Assembly: GCF_017114865.1 (NCBI RefSeq) | Contig: NZ_JADEYH010000002.1 | Coordinates: 527,330 to 591,329 of the forward strand | Length of the DNA: 64,000 nt | Origin: Streptomyces verrucosisporus | GTDB lineage: Bacteria > Actinomycetota > Actinomycetes > Streptomycetales > Streptomycetaceae | Direction of reading: 5' to 3' | Shown: positions 46,161-58,233 of the stretch, piece after piece | Position numbering within the stretch: position 1 is the stretch's first letter | Layout: each line of letters starts with the position of its first letter | Program-made: the position numbers and the translations under genes | Notes under the pieces: model-generated | Database searches by the model: none | What the model was told of the DNA's origin: nothing | What the model saw: only the letters and a program-made list of their open reading frames with translations

Positions 46161-47192
46161 GTGACCGACTCCGACCTCGACGGCCTCACCGCCCCCGACG
46201 ATCCCGCCCCCGACGATCCCGCCCCCGGCTCCGGCCACCGTCCCGGCCCCGCCCCCACCGTCCGCCGCTGGGCCCCGCCGCAGCCGTTCGGGCCGCACGA
46301 CCTGCGCCGCAATCTGCGGGTGCTCCGGCGCGGCCCTTACGACCCCGCCTACCGCGCGGCCGGCGGCGCGGTCTGGCGGGCCACCCGGACTCCCCTGGGC
46401 CCGGCCACGCTGCGGGTCGCGCCGGACGCGGGCGCGGGCGAGGTGGTGGGCGAGGCGTGGGGGCCGGGCGCCGAGTGGATCCTCGACCGTCTCCCGGCGC
46501 TGCTCGGCGCCGGCGACGACCCGTCGGTCTTCGTCCCCCGCCACCGGCTCGTGGCGGAGGCGCACCGCCGCCACCCCGGACTGCGGCTGGTGCGCACCGG
46601 GCTGGTGCTGGAGTCGCTGATCCCCTCGATCCTGGAGCAGAAGGTCACCACGGACGAGGCGTACCGCGCCTGGCGGCTGCTGCTGCGCCGCCACGGCGAG
46701 CCCGCGCCGGGCCCGGCCGGCCGGCTGCCGGAGCACATGTACGTGATGCCCGGGCCTCGCACCTGGGCGCTGATCCCCTCCTGGGAGTGGCACCGGGCAG
46801 GGGTGGACAACAAGCGCTCCTCGGCGATCCTGCGCGCGGTGGCGCGCGCCCGGCGCATGGAGGAGGCCGCGCGCATGGAGGAGGCCGCGGCGGTGACCCG
46901 CCTGACGGCGATCCCCGGCATCGGCCCGTGGACGGCGGCCGAGACCCTCCAGCGCGTCAGCGGCGCGGCGGACGCGGTGACGGTCGGCGACCTGCACCTG
47001 CCGGGGATCGTGGTCCACGCCCTCACCGGCGCACGCGACGGCAGACTTCAGCAGGACGAAGCGCGGATGCTGGAACTGCTCGCCCCCTACGCGGGCCAGC
47101 GCCACCGCGCCACACGGCTGATCCTGGCCACCGGCCGCACCCCGCCCCGCCGTGCGCCGCGCTTCCCGCACGGCGACATCGCACGCCTGTGA
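46161..47192 (+). CDS. DNA-3-methyladenine glycosylase-like HhH-GPD protein
   Basis: This 343-residue base-excision repair protein belongs to the AlkA-like HhH-GPD superfamily. LVLESLIPSILEQKVTTDEAYRAWRLLL is the family's conserved block with Q-K-V. The helix-hairpin-helix is RLTAIPGIGPWTAAETLQRVSG, followed by AVTVGDLHLPG with the catalytic aspartate. The first 40 residues are disordered and contain a duplicated pentapeptide (DDPAP). The GTG start has GGAG nine bases upstream and only 16 bases separate it from the nucleotidyltransferase gene, so the two are probably cotranscribed. It converges on fbiB. Substrate base unknown. Confidence 0.88.
   Translation: MTDSDLDGLTAPDDPAPDDPAPGSGHRPGPAPTVRRWAPPQPFGPHDLRRNLRVLRRGPYDPAYRAAGGAVWRATRTPLGPATLRVAPDAGAGEVVGEAWGPGAEWILDRLPALLGAGDDPSVFVPRHRLVAEAHRRHPGLRLVRTGLVLESLIPSILEQKVTTDEAYRAWRLLLRRHGEPAPGPAGRLPEHMYVMPGPRTWALIPSWEWHRAGVDNKRSSAILRAVARARRMEEAARMEEAAAVTRLTAIPGIGPWTAAETLQRVSGAADAVTVGDLHLPGIVVHALTGARDGRLQQDEARMLELLAPYAGQRHRATRLILATGRTPPRRAPRFPHGDIARL
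46191..46220 (+). repeat. Exact 15-base tandem duplication in the glycosylase gene
   Basis: Two identical units (46191-46205 and 46206-46220) encode the DDPAP repeat in the disordered N-terminus. A partial third unit follows. Confidence 0.85.
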
Positions 47193-47247
47193 CCGCCTCC
47201 GCGCCCGTGCCCTCGCCTGTGCCCTCGCCCGTGTCCGGGAGCGCGCG

Positions 47248-48627
47248 TCAGCGCACGACGGTGAAGTCCTCCGCCCGCCGCGGCGGGCGCGCCTTCGGCT
47301 GGGCGGCGGGACGGCCCACGGCCACCGCGCCCATCGGGTCCCAGCCGCCGGGCAGGTCCAGCACCTCGCGCACCACGTCGCGGCAGAACATGGTGGACGA
47401 CACCCACGCCGACCCCAGCCCCTCGCCCGCCAGGGCGACCAGCAGGTTCTGCACCCCGGCCCCGGCCGCGACCACGAACATCTCGCGCTCGGCGGCCGAG
47501 CGCCGCGCGTCCGGGTAGTCGTGCGCCCCCTCGGTCACCAGGCACGGCACCACCAGATACGGCGCGTTCCGCAGCACGTCCCCGCGCCGGATCCGCTTCG
47601 CGACGCTCTCCTCGCTCCTCCCGTCGGCGCGCAGATCGGCGGTCCACGCCTCCCGCATGGCGTCCAGCAGCCGGGTGCGCGAGGCGGCCGACTCCAGCAG
47701 GACGAAGCGCCACGGCGTGGTGTGGTGCGGCGCCGGGGCCGTGACCGCCGCGGCCACCGCCCGCCGCACCGCCTCGCCGTCCACCGGTTCGCCGGTGAAC
47801 TCCCGCACGGTGCGCCGCAGCGTCACCGCCTCCCGTACGGCCTCGGAGGCGCCCAGGCGGAACATGTCGTCGGCAGCCGGCCGGATCAGCGCCCGCGCTC
47901 CGGCTCCCGTGTCCTCCCCGCTCTCCCCGGACTCCCCGGCTCCGGGCCCCTCCTGGGGGGAGTCCCACACCACGTGCTGCGGCAAGCCCCGCACCACCGC
48001 GACCGGCAGCCCGTCGGCCTTGCCCTTCACCAGCTCCCCGGCCCCGGCCAGTTCGTCGCCGACGGCCGTGACCGTCACGCCCAGCGGGTTGCCGTGCGTG
48101 TCGGTACCGCCGCGCAGGTCCTCAAGAACGCGGACCCCGGCGGCGCCGATGGCGACGTCGGTCTGACCCACGCGCCACGGCCGTCCGAAGGTGTCGGTGA
48201 CCACGACCCCGACCGTCACGCCCAGCAGCCCCCGCAGGCCCTCGCGGATCCGGCGCGCGGAGGCGTCCGGGTCCTCGGGCAGCAGCAGCACCGTCCCGGC
48301 CGGGGTGTTGGAGGCGTCCACACCGGCAGCCGCCATCACGAAGCCGTGCCGGCTCTCGACGATCCGCGCCGGACCGCGCCGGGCGACCACCCTCACGGTC
48401 TCGGCGTCGATCGCGGCCTCCCGGCCGGCGGCCTCGACCACCCGCCCCTCGGCCTTGCTGACGATCTTCGACGTCACCACCAGCACGTCGCCGTGGGCCA
48501 GGCCGGGCAGGTCCGGGGCGGTGGCCGCGTCCGCGATCAGCTTCACCAGGTCGTCGCCGGGCCGCACCTCGGGAATCCCCGGCAGCGCCCACACCCGGTA
48601 CGCCGGGGGCGTGTCCGCGCCGCTCAC
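47248..48627 (-). CDS. fbiB: Coenzyme F420:L-glutamate ligase, two-domain FbiB
   Basis: FbiB adds the poly-gamma-glutamate tail to F420-0 and, through its second domain, reduces the dehydro form. The 459 residues combine an N-terminal CofE-type ligase (1-245: [50 protein letters not shown]) and a C-terminal nitroreductase-like FMN domain (from about 265: [47 protein letters not shown]). This fusion is typical of actinobacteria. The GTG start overlaps the fbiA stop by four bases, so the two are coupled. F420 serves redox enzymes in antibiotic synthesis and detoxification. Confidence 0.97.
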   Translation of the reverse strand: MSGADTPPAYRVWALPGIPEVRPGDDLVKLIADAATAPDLPGLAHGDVLVVTSKIVSKAEGRVVEAAGREAAIDAETVRVVARRGPARIVESRHGFVMAAAGVDASNTPAGTVLLLPEDPDASARRIREGLRGLLGVTVGVVVTDTFGRPWRVGQTDVAIGAAGVRVLEDLRGGTDTHGNPLGVTVTAVGDELAGAGELVKGKADGLPVAVVRGLPQHVVWDSPQEGPGAGESGESGEDTGAGARALIRPAADDMFRLGASEAVREAVTLRRTVREFTGEPVDGEAVRRAVAAAVTAPAPHHTTPWRFVLLESAASRTRLLDAMREAWTADLRADGRSEESVAKRIRRGDVLRNAPYLVVPCLVTEGAHDYPDARRSAAEREMFVVAAGAGVQNLLVALAGEGLGSAWVSSTMFCRDVVREVLDLPGGWDPMGAVAVGRPAAQPKARPPRRAEDFTVVR

Positions 48628-49586
48628 ATCCGCACCTCCTCGGCGAGGGCGAGCGCCTCGCGCGCCATCCGCGCGGTGGCCTCGACGTCCGTCATCAGCA
48701 GCGGCACGGCCCGGCAGCGGATGCCCGCCGCCTCCACCCCGGGCACGGCGCCGGAGTCGGCGGTGTCCACCAGCCAGCCGTCCAGCAGCCCGGAACCGTA
48801 GTGCCCGGCCACCGCCGCGGCCGTGGTCTCCACGCCGATGGCGGCCAGCATCCTGTCGGCCATCCCGCGCACCGGAGCGCCCCCGATGACGGGGGACAGG
48901 CCCACCACCGGCACCCCGGCGTCGGCGATCGCCTCACGGACGCCGGGCACGGCGAGGATGGTGCCGATGCTGACCACGGGGTTGGACGGCGGGAAGAGGA
49001 CCACGTCCGCCTCTCCGAGTGCCTCCAGCACGCCCGGAGCCGGCTTGGCCTGCTCGGCGCCCACCGGGATCACCGCGTGCGCGGGCACCGACGCCCGCAG
49101 CCGCACCCAGTACTCCTGGAAGTGCACGGCCTTGCGGCCGCCGTCCTCGGCCTCGATCACCACATGGGTCTCGACCCGGTCGTCGGTCATCGGCAGCAGC
49201 CGCACCCCCGGTCGCCAGCGCGCGCACAGCGCCTCGGTGACGGCACTGAGCGGATAGCCCGCGCCGATCATCTGGGTGCGCACGATGTGGGTGGCGAAGT
49301 CGCGGTCGCCCAGGCCGAACCAGTCGGGGCCGACGCCGTACGCCGCCAGCTCCTCCTTCACGGTGAAGGTCTCGTCCGCGCGGCCCCAGCCCTGCTCCTC
49401 GTGGATGCCGCCCCCCAGGGTGTACATCACCGTGTCGAGGTCCGGGCAGACCTTCAGGCCGAACAGGTGGATGTCGTCGCCGGTGTTGCCGACGACCGTG
49501 ATCTCGGCGTCGGGTGCGGCCTCCTTCAGTCCACGCAGGAAGCGGGCACCACCGATGCCTCCGGCCAGAACCACAATGCGCTGCAT
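48624..49586 (-). CDS. fbiA: Phospholactate/phosphoenolpyruvate transferase for F420 synthesis (CofD)
   Basis: FbiA joins the activated 2-carbon-acid donor to the deazaflavin Fo to give (dehydro-)F420-0. The 320-residue protein shows the CofD opening [59 protein letters not shown] and [18 protein letters not shown]. The ATG at 49586 lacks a strong ribosome site. It precedes fbiB with a four-base overlap. A moderate hairpin separates it from the upstream cysteine dioxygenase gene on the same strand. Confidence 0.96.
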   Translation of the reverse strand: MQRIVVLAGGIGGARFLRGLKEAAPDAEITVVGNTGDDIHLFGLKVCPDLDTVMYTLGGGIHEEQGWGRADETFTVKEELAAYGVGPDWFGLGDRDFATHIVRTQMIGAGYPLSAVTEALCARWRPGVRLLPMTDDRVETHVVIEAEDGGRKAVHFQEYWVRLRASVPAHAVIPVGAEQAKPAPGVLEALGEADVVLFPPSNPVVSIGTILAVPGVREAIADAGVPVVGLSPVIGGAPVRGMADRMLAAIGVETTAAAVAGHYGSGLLDGWLVDTADSGAVPGVEAAGIRCRAVPLLMTDVEATARMAREALALAEEVRM

Positions 49587-49608
49587 GCGGACAGTCTCTC
49601 AGCCCGAA

Positions 49609-49632
49609 GCCGCCCCGGCGGGGCGGGGCGGC
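49609..49632 (-). terminator. Weak hairpin between cysteine dioxygenase and fbiA
   Basis: GCCGCCCC and GGGGCGGC (49609-49616 and 49625-49632) form an eight-base stem just past the dioxygenase stop. It may only attenuate, since fbiA starts 23 bases on. Confidence 0.4.
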
Positions 49633-49638
49633 GGGGCG

Positions 49639-50160
49639 TCAGCCCGGCAGCGGACTGCGGGGCGCGACCGCGCCCCGCTCCGCCGGGGCGCACGAGACGG
49701 CGTGCGGGGCGTGCACCGGCATCTCGGTGAGACCGGGGAAGTACACGTGCAGGCTGACGGCCGGCTCGAGGGCGTCGTTGACGACCTCGTGGACGTGACC
49801 GGGCGCGAACACCCGCTGTGCGCCGACGCCCAGCGCGCGCTCCCCGCTCGCGGTCCGCTCGGTCAACTCGCCGTCCAGGACGGTGAGTACCGCGGAGGAG
49901 GGGCCGTGTCCGTGCGGTCCGCTGCCCTGGCCCGGCACCCAGCTCAGCAGCCAGACCTCGTAGCCGGGCCCGGTGCGCAGCCGGTGGTACCAGCGGGTGG
50001 TGGCGTCGTACCGCACCAGCGGGGCCCATGTGGTGCGGTCGGCGGCGATCGTACGGGCGAGGCCGGCGAACCCGGCGACGGTGGAGGGGTGTTCGGGGAC
50101 GGGCGGCAGGAGGTGGGGGATGGCGAGCGGGTCGCCGGCGATCTCGACGTCACTGTTCAC
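49639..50160 (-). CDS. Cysteine dioxygenase family protein
   Basis: This 173-residue cupin oxidises cysteine to cysteine sulfinate (or acts on a related thiol). Iron ligands sit in the first cupin motif GSGPHGHGPSSA (His83, His85) and in HVHEVVND (His122 or His124). TRWYHRLRTGPGYEVWLLSWVPGQ precedes the first motif as in bacterial CDOs. The GTG start has AGGA about nine bases upstream. Its leader is long: no gene is found for over 800 bases upstream. The cystathionine beta-synthase gene far to the left could supply cysteine through transsulfuration. Confidence 0.9.
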   Translation of the reverse strand: MNSDVEIAGDPLAIPHLLPPVPEHPSTVAGFAGLARTIAADRTTWAPLVRYDATTRWYHRLRTGPGYEVWLLSWVPGQGSGPHGHGPSSAVLTVLDGELTERTASGERALGVGAQRVFAPGHVHEVVNDALEPAVSLHVYFPGLTEMPVHAPHAVSCAPAERGAVAPRSPLPG

Positions 50161-50979
50161 GGCGGGGAGTTCCTCAGGGGCGCGGTGGGAGCGGGGGAGT
50201 GCGGAGCCCGGGGCGGGCACGGGCCGGGGAGGAGAGGGGAGGCCGAAGGGAGGAGAGGAGGGTGCCGGGCCGCGGCGGAAGGGTGCTTCCGCGCCACCGG
50301 CCCGGCCACCGGCGGTCCCGGCCGTCCCGGCGGATCGGTGCGCCTCGGAACGCCGGAGCCCGGGAAGACCTCGGAGCCCGGAAGGCATCAGGGCCCGGGG
50401 AGCCTCGGAACCTCGACCCGGAACCTCAACGACGGCAACAGCGACAGCGGACCCGGGCAGCGCGAAGGGCCCCGCGGTGGCGGGCCGGGCTGAACGAGCA
50501 GATCGCTGGCATGACACCAAGGAGAACGGGTACTTCGTCTCGCTGTCAAACGGCCGTCAACCGGACGGCCCGTTTGGCAGGCGGGTTTCACTACTTCCGG
50601 TCGCCCGGGCCGGCGAAAGGTTTATGCGCGCCTGGAGCGGACAAGTGGCGCAACATCCGCACGCACAAACGTCGTTGTGGATCTGTGATCAGAGTGTGAT
50701 CGGGATCGCTTCGGAGCGCGGAGGGCAACGCGGCCGGGTTCGGACGCGTCTCTCCGGACAGGAGGGGCGGGTGGGCGAGATGTCCGATCTTCCTGTCATG
50801 GTTTGTGGTGATTTAAACACTTAATGCAAGGGTTTGGTTCCGCAGGGTGAATAACGGGCCCAATAGCAGATCTCGGCTTGACTCGCGTGGATGTACACAC
50901 TTGTAATTTCACTCGTGTCGTTCGGCCGGGATCGATAACGACAGCATCACGGGGACGTAAAGACTGACGAGGGGCGCGC
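50161..50979. other. 819-base non-coding region between the cysteine dioxygenase and whiB genes
   Basis: I find no supported gene. The left 350 bases are purine-rich on the plus strand and rich in GGGGAG runs. The right 400 bases are more AT-rich and must hold the whiB promoters and, on the other strand, the dioxygenase promoter. A GTTTGACA lies on the minus strand near 50556-50563. Open frames across it lack ribosome sites and protein-like composition. Confidence 0.6.
50878..50907 (+). promoter_or_regulatory. Candidate whiB promoter
   Basis: TTGACT (50878-50883), an 18-base spacer and TGTAAT (50902-50907) give a vegetative-type promoter about 75 bases before whiB. A GTGTC (GACAC on the other strand, the core WhiA recognition sequence) lies at 50915-50919, just after the -10. 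Confidence 0.45.
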
Positions 50980-51243
50980 ATGACCGAGCTGTTCGAACAA
51001 CTGCTGGTCGAAGAGGCGGACGAGGAGCTCGGCTGGCAGGAGCGCGCGTTGTGCGCCCAGACCGACCCCGAGTCCTTCTTTCCCGAGAAGGGCGGTTCCA
51101 CCAGAGAGGCCAAGAAGGTCTGCCTCGCCTGTGAGGTCCGCTCCGAGTGCCTCGAGTACGCCCTCGCCAACGACGAGCGCTTCGGCATCTGGGGCGGCCT
51201 GTCGGAGCGCGAGCGCCGCCGCCTGAAGAAGGCCGCCGTCTGA
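50980..51243 (+). CDS. whiB: Sporulation regulator WhiB
   Basis: This 87-residue Wbl protein has four cysteines for a [4Fe-4S] cluster (Cys25, Cys48, Cys51, Cys57), the conserved GIWGG turn at 69-73 and a basic C-terminal DNA-contact tail (SERERRRLKKAAV). The N-terminus MTELFEQLLV and the length match WhiB of Streptomyces rather than the other Wbl paralogues. WhiB acts with WhiA to begin sporulation septation in aerial hyphae and stop growth. The gene stands alone, with a long upstream region and a 15-base-pair terminator. Confidence 0.97.
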   Translation: MTELFEQLLVEEADEELGWQERALCAQTDPESFFPEKGGSTREAKKVCLACEVRSECLEYALANDERFGIWGGLSERERRRLKKAAV

Positions 51244-51416
51244 CGGGCCGCCACCGCCCGTCCCCGCCCTCCCGGCGAACGTCCGCACAGCACCCCGGCC
51301 GTGCGGCCGCCCGACGAAGCGGCGCGAACGGCGCAAGCCGCAGAAGAGCGGAAGAAGAGACACAAGGAACCGGCGGACGAAACGGCACAGGACGCCGCAC
51401 GGACCACAGAGCACCC

Positions 51417-51449
51417 GATCCGCCCCCGCGCACCGCGCGGGGGCGGATC
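51417..51449 (+). terminator. Terminator after whiB
   Basis: A 15-base perfect stem (51417-51431 against 51435-51449) with a three-base loop. The 390-base spacer 51244-51633 holds nothing else I can support except a TAGTGT -10-like hexamer at 51504-51509. Confidence 0.8.
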
Positions 51450-51633
51450 GCTGCGCGGGCGACCAGTACCCGGGACCCCGGACGCCGGGGCGCGTACAGC
51501 CATTAGTGTGGGGAGCCGTCCACGACGCGGCCGCCGAGCGCACGGCACCCGCGTCCAGCACACTTCCAGCAGTCCGACGCAGCAGCCTTCCGGGGGGCGA
51601 CCCCCGGACCCCGGCCGGAGGGCCCCTACCCCG

Positions 51634-55328
<3,695 letters not shown>

Positions 55329-55332
<4 letters not shown>

Positions 55333-56873
55333 ACCGCACCGCCTACCCCCTGATCGGCGTGGTCGCCGCGCTGGCCGCCGTCACCGGCGTCGCGGCGCTG
55401 ACCACCCCCTCCGGCGAGCCCGCCGCCGGCCCCGCCGCCGTCCGGCTCCCCGTGGAACGCTCCACGCTGGTGTGCCCGCAGCCGGCCTCCTCGGAGGTGG
55501 GCGAGACCACGTACACGTCCTACACCCCCAAGGGCGACACCGAGCGGAAGGGGAGCGCGAAGAGCGCGGGGAGCGGGGCCGGGCTGCTGCCGGCCGGGAG
55601 CACCCTGGAAGGCGGCGGCCGCGGCGGCAAGGACGGGAAGGGAGCCGACGAGCCCGACCCCGTCGTCCCCCTGGAGGAACCCGGCGTCCCGGTCACCGCC
55701 GAGGCGGACAGCAGCGGCTCGCCCGCGCTGACCGGCTCGGCCGACGGAAGCCTCGCCCCCGGCTGGACGGTCCAGCAGACCACCCTCGTCACCGCGGGCA
55801 CCGGCCGCGGGCTGCTGGGGGTGTCCTGCACGGTCCCCGGCACCGAGTTCTGGTTTCCCGGCGCGAGCACCGCCAAGTCGCGCCACGACTACATCCACCT
55901 GACCAACCCCGACGACGCCCCGGCCGTGGTCGACCTGGAGCTGTACGGCAAGGACGGCTCGGTGAAGACCGAGAGCGGCGAGGGCCTCAACGTCCCCGGC
56001 CGCTCCACGGTCCCCGTGCTGCTCTCGACGCTCTCGCGCGAGCCGGTCACCAACGTGGTCCTGCACGTGGTGGCGCGCAGCGGCCGGATCGGGGCCCAGG
56101 TGCAGTCACTCGACGAGAAGCTCGGCGGCGACTGGCTGCCGGCCTCGGCCGACTCCCGCGGCTCCCTGGTCCTGCCCGGCATTCCGGCCGACGCCACCGC
56201 CGTACGCCTGGTGGCCTTCGCGCCCGGCGAGAAGGACGTGGACCTGAAGGTGCGGCTGGCCACCCCCAGCGGCGCCATCACCCCCGCGGGCCGGGAGACC
56301 CTCCACGTCAGGAGCGGCACGACCGCCGCCGTGGACCTCGGCGACGTGACCAGGGGCGAGCCCGGCTCGCTGATCCTCTCCCCGGCCGAGGAGGGCGGCG
56401 GTGCCCGCGTCGTGGCGGCGCTGCGCGTGCTGCGCGGCGAGGGGGCGCGGCAGGAGACGGCGTTCATCCCCGCCACCGCGCCCGTCCGGGAGCGGGCCTC
56501 CGCGGCCGGGAGCGACGCCGGGGCGAAGAGCACCGAGGACGGCGGTACGGTCCTGTCGCTGGCCGCGCCGGAGAAGGCCGCGAAGGTGCGGGTGACCGCG
56601 TCGGCCGGCAGCGGCGGCGGCGAACCGGTCAGCAGGACGTTCGACCTCAAGGCCGGCACCACCACGGCCGTCGGCGACCTGCGGCCCGAGGGCGCGAAGG
56701 GACGCTACGCGCTCACCGTCGAACGGCTGTCGGGCGGGACGGTGTACGCGGCCCGGACGCTCTCCCTGGAGGACGACGGCATCCCGATGTTCACCGTGCA
56801 GACGCTCCCGGACGACCGGGGGACGGTGGCGGTGCCGCGGGCCGGGCAGGACCTGTCGGTGCTCGTCGACTGA
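55329..56873 (+). CDS. DUF5719 family exported protein
   Basis: The 514-residue protein has a signal anchor (AYPLIGVVAALAAVTGVAALTTP) and then a mostly beta-structured extracytoplasmic region: LVCPQPASSEVGETTYTSYTPKG, SCTVPGTEFWFPGASTAKSRHDYIHLTNPDDAPAVVDLELYGKDG, and further beta-sandwich repeats to the C-terminus. Two cysteines (in LVCP and SCTVPG) could form a disulfide. The function is unknown. The ATG overlaps the stop of the giant glycosyltransferase, so the two should be made in step and may act together at the cell surface. A 21-base-pair terminator follows. Confidence 0.85.
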
Positions 56874-56886
56874 GCGGGGGCGGCGG

Positions 56887-56932
56887 AACGGGCCCGGGCG
56901 GCGTCCCACGCGGGACGCCGCCCGGGCCCGTT
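56887..56932. terminator. Strong hairpin between convergent genes
   Basis: A 21-base perfect stem (56887-56907 against 56912-56932) with an ACGC loop lies between the DUF5719 gene and the opposing zincin-like gene. Confidence 0.85.
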
Positions 56933-56944
56933 CCCGTCCCGTCC

Positions 56945-57424
56945 TCAGTCCTGCCCGTAGCGCGGGTCGATCGACTCCGGGGCCAGCCCGAGGAGTTCGG
57001 CGACCTGCTCGACCACCACCTCGTGGACGAGCAGCGCCCGGTCGTCGCGCGTCCTGGCGCGCAACTCGATGGGCCGCCGGTAGACGACGATGCGGTCGGG
57101 GCGGCCGTCGTGCGCGGCCGCGTACCGGCCGAGCGGCACGCTGTCCGGTCCGTCGATCCAGCCGTCGATCCAGCCGTCGGGCCCGCCCCCGCCCCCCGGT
57201 GCGGCCGGCGGCACCTCCTGTACTACGAACTCCACCCCGGACAGCTGCGGCCACTGCCTCTCCAGCCGGTCGGCGGAGTCGCGCACCAGGTCGTCGAAGG
57301 CGTCGGCGCGGCTCATGGCGAGCGGCACCTGGGGCGGCGCGACGGGGCCGCGCATGCCGCGTCCATGGCGATCCCGGCGACGCGGTCGCGGATCGGGCCG
57401 GCGGGGCGGTACGGGGTTGCTCAT
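56945..57424 (-). CDS. Metallopeptidase-family (zincin-like) protein with degenerate zinc motif
   Basis: This 159-residue protein of the zincin-like family is encoded next to whiB and DUF3499 genes in actinobacteria. A basic proline-rich N-terminus (PVPPRRPDPRPRRRDRHGR) is followed by a compact domain: RADAFDDLVRDSADRLERQWPQLSGVEFVVQEVPP, DRIVVYRRPIELRARTRDDRALLVHEVVVEQVAELLGL. The site that should read HExxH is HEVVV, so the second zinc histidine is missing and peptidase activity is doubtful. A duplicated WIDG lies mid-protein. AAGGTG overlaps the region just before the ATG. Confidence 0.82.
   Translation of the reverse strand: MSNPVPPRRPDPRPRRRDRHGRGMRGPVAPPQVPLAMSRADAFDDLVRDSADRLERQWPQLSGVEFVVQEVPPAAPGGGGGPDGWIDGWIDGPDSVPLGRYAAAHDGRPDRIVVYRRPIELRARTRDDRALLVHEVVVEQVAELLGLAPESIDPRYGQD
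57152..57175 (-). repeat. 12-base tandem duplication in the zincin-like gene
   Basis: Two identical 12-base units (57152-57163 and 57164-57175) encode the doubled WIDG tetrapeptide in a glycine-rich loop. Confidence 0.85.
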
Positions 57425-57790
57425 CACCTTGAGAGTAGCCGTCCGGAGAGGGCCGGGCAGCGGTGACGACGCGACCTTGCCCTCCAGCGCCGCCCCTCCA
57501 GCATCACCGGCTGCCGGAGACCGACCGGTTCCGTTCTCCGTGTTTCCCCAGAACTTTGTTTCGGACAACTCCCCGATCGATGATCGCTCCTCGATGACGG
57601 AATCCGAACGAAGGGGTAACGGTGCCTATGTCCGGCTTCCGTCCCGCCGCCAACCGGACTTTTCCGGCCCATTCCAGGTCAGCCGGTCCGCCACCGCGGC
57701 GCGGGACGCCGGTGGACCGGCACGACACAACAGGGTGACCTCCCGGGGAGTCGTCGCGGCCCGCTCAAGAGTGCGGTACCGTCCAACATC
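57425..57790. other. Divergent intergenic region of 366 bases
   Basis: No gene is seen. It holds the -10 of the DUF3499 gene at its right end and a less GC-rich central part (57530-57620) with a small TTCGGA/TCCGAA dyad. No clear promoter for the left gene was found. Confidence 0.5.
57777..57782 (+). promoter_or_regulatory. Candidate -10 element for the leaderless DUF3499 gene
   Basis: TACCGT fits TAnnnT and lies eight bases before the GTG at 57791. No ribosome binding site is present. Confidence 0.45.
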
Positions 57791-58183
57791 GTGAGCCCTG
57801 TACGTCGCTGTTCGCGCACCGCGTGCGGCCGCCCTGCCGTGGCGACGCTGACGTACGTCTACGCGGACTCGACGGCCGTCCTCGGTCCCCTCGCCACCTA
57901 TGCCGAGCCCCACTGCTACGACCTGTGCTCGGAGCACTCGGAGCGGCTGACAGCCCCGCGCGGCTGGGAGGTCGTCCGCCTCGCCGTGGACGCGGGCCCC
58001 GCCCGCCCCAGCGGCGACGACCTCGAAGCACTGGCCAACGCCGTCCGCGAGGCCGCCCGCACCCCGCAGCGCAGGAAGCCCGCCCCCGCCGAGCAGTCCG
58101 GCTCCGGCGGCGTGCGCGAGACGGATCTGATGGAGGTGGCTCGACGTGGCCACCTGCGGGTACTGAGGTCCCCCGAGAACTGA
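57791..58183 (+). CDS. DUF3499 family protein
   Basis: This 130-residue actinobacterial protein of unknown function contains a likely zinc site built from cysteines and histidines: RRCSRTACGRPAVATLTYVYADS at 6-28 and AEPHCYDLCSEHSERLTAPRGWEVVRL at 38-64. Cys7, Cys12, Cys42, Cys46 and His49 are candidates. The N-terminal fold looks like a small treble-clef or ribbon. The C-terminal half is disordered. It precedes phosphomannomutase by 50 bases and is probably in the same transcript; the pairing of DUF3499 with phosphomannomutase is also seen in mycobacteria, from memory. Confidence 0.85.
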   Translation: MSPVRRCSRTACGRPAVATLTYVYADSTAVLGPLATYAEPHCYDLCSEHSERLTAPRGWEVVRLAVDAGPARPSGDDLEALANAVREAARTPQRRKPAPAEQSGSGGVRETDLMEVARRGHLRVLRSPEN

Positions 58184-58233
58184 TCGCCCCGTTACATTTG
58201 GGGCGTCGCCAGATACTCCAGAAGGGGTGGACC

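Noticed and set aside
50905..50925. BldD box at the whiB promoter
   Set aside because: TCACTCGTGT has the right half-sites but not the central spacing of the BldD consensus on either strand.
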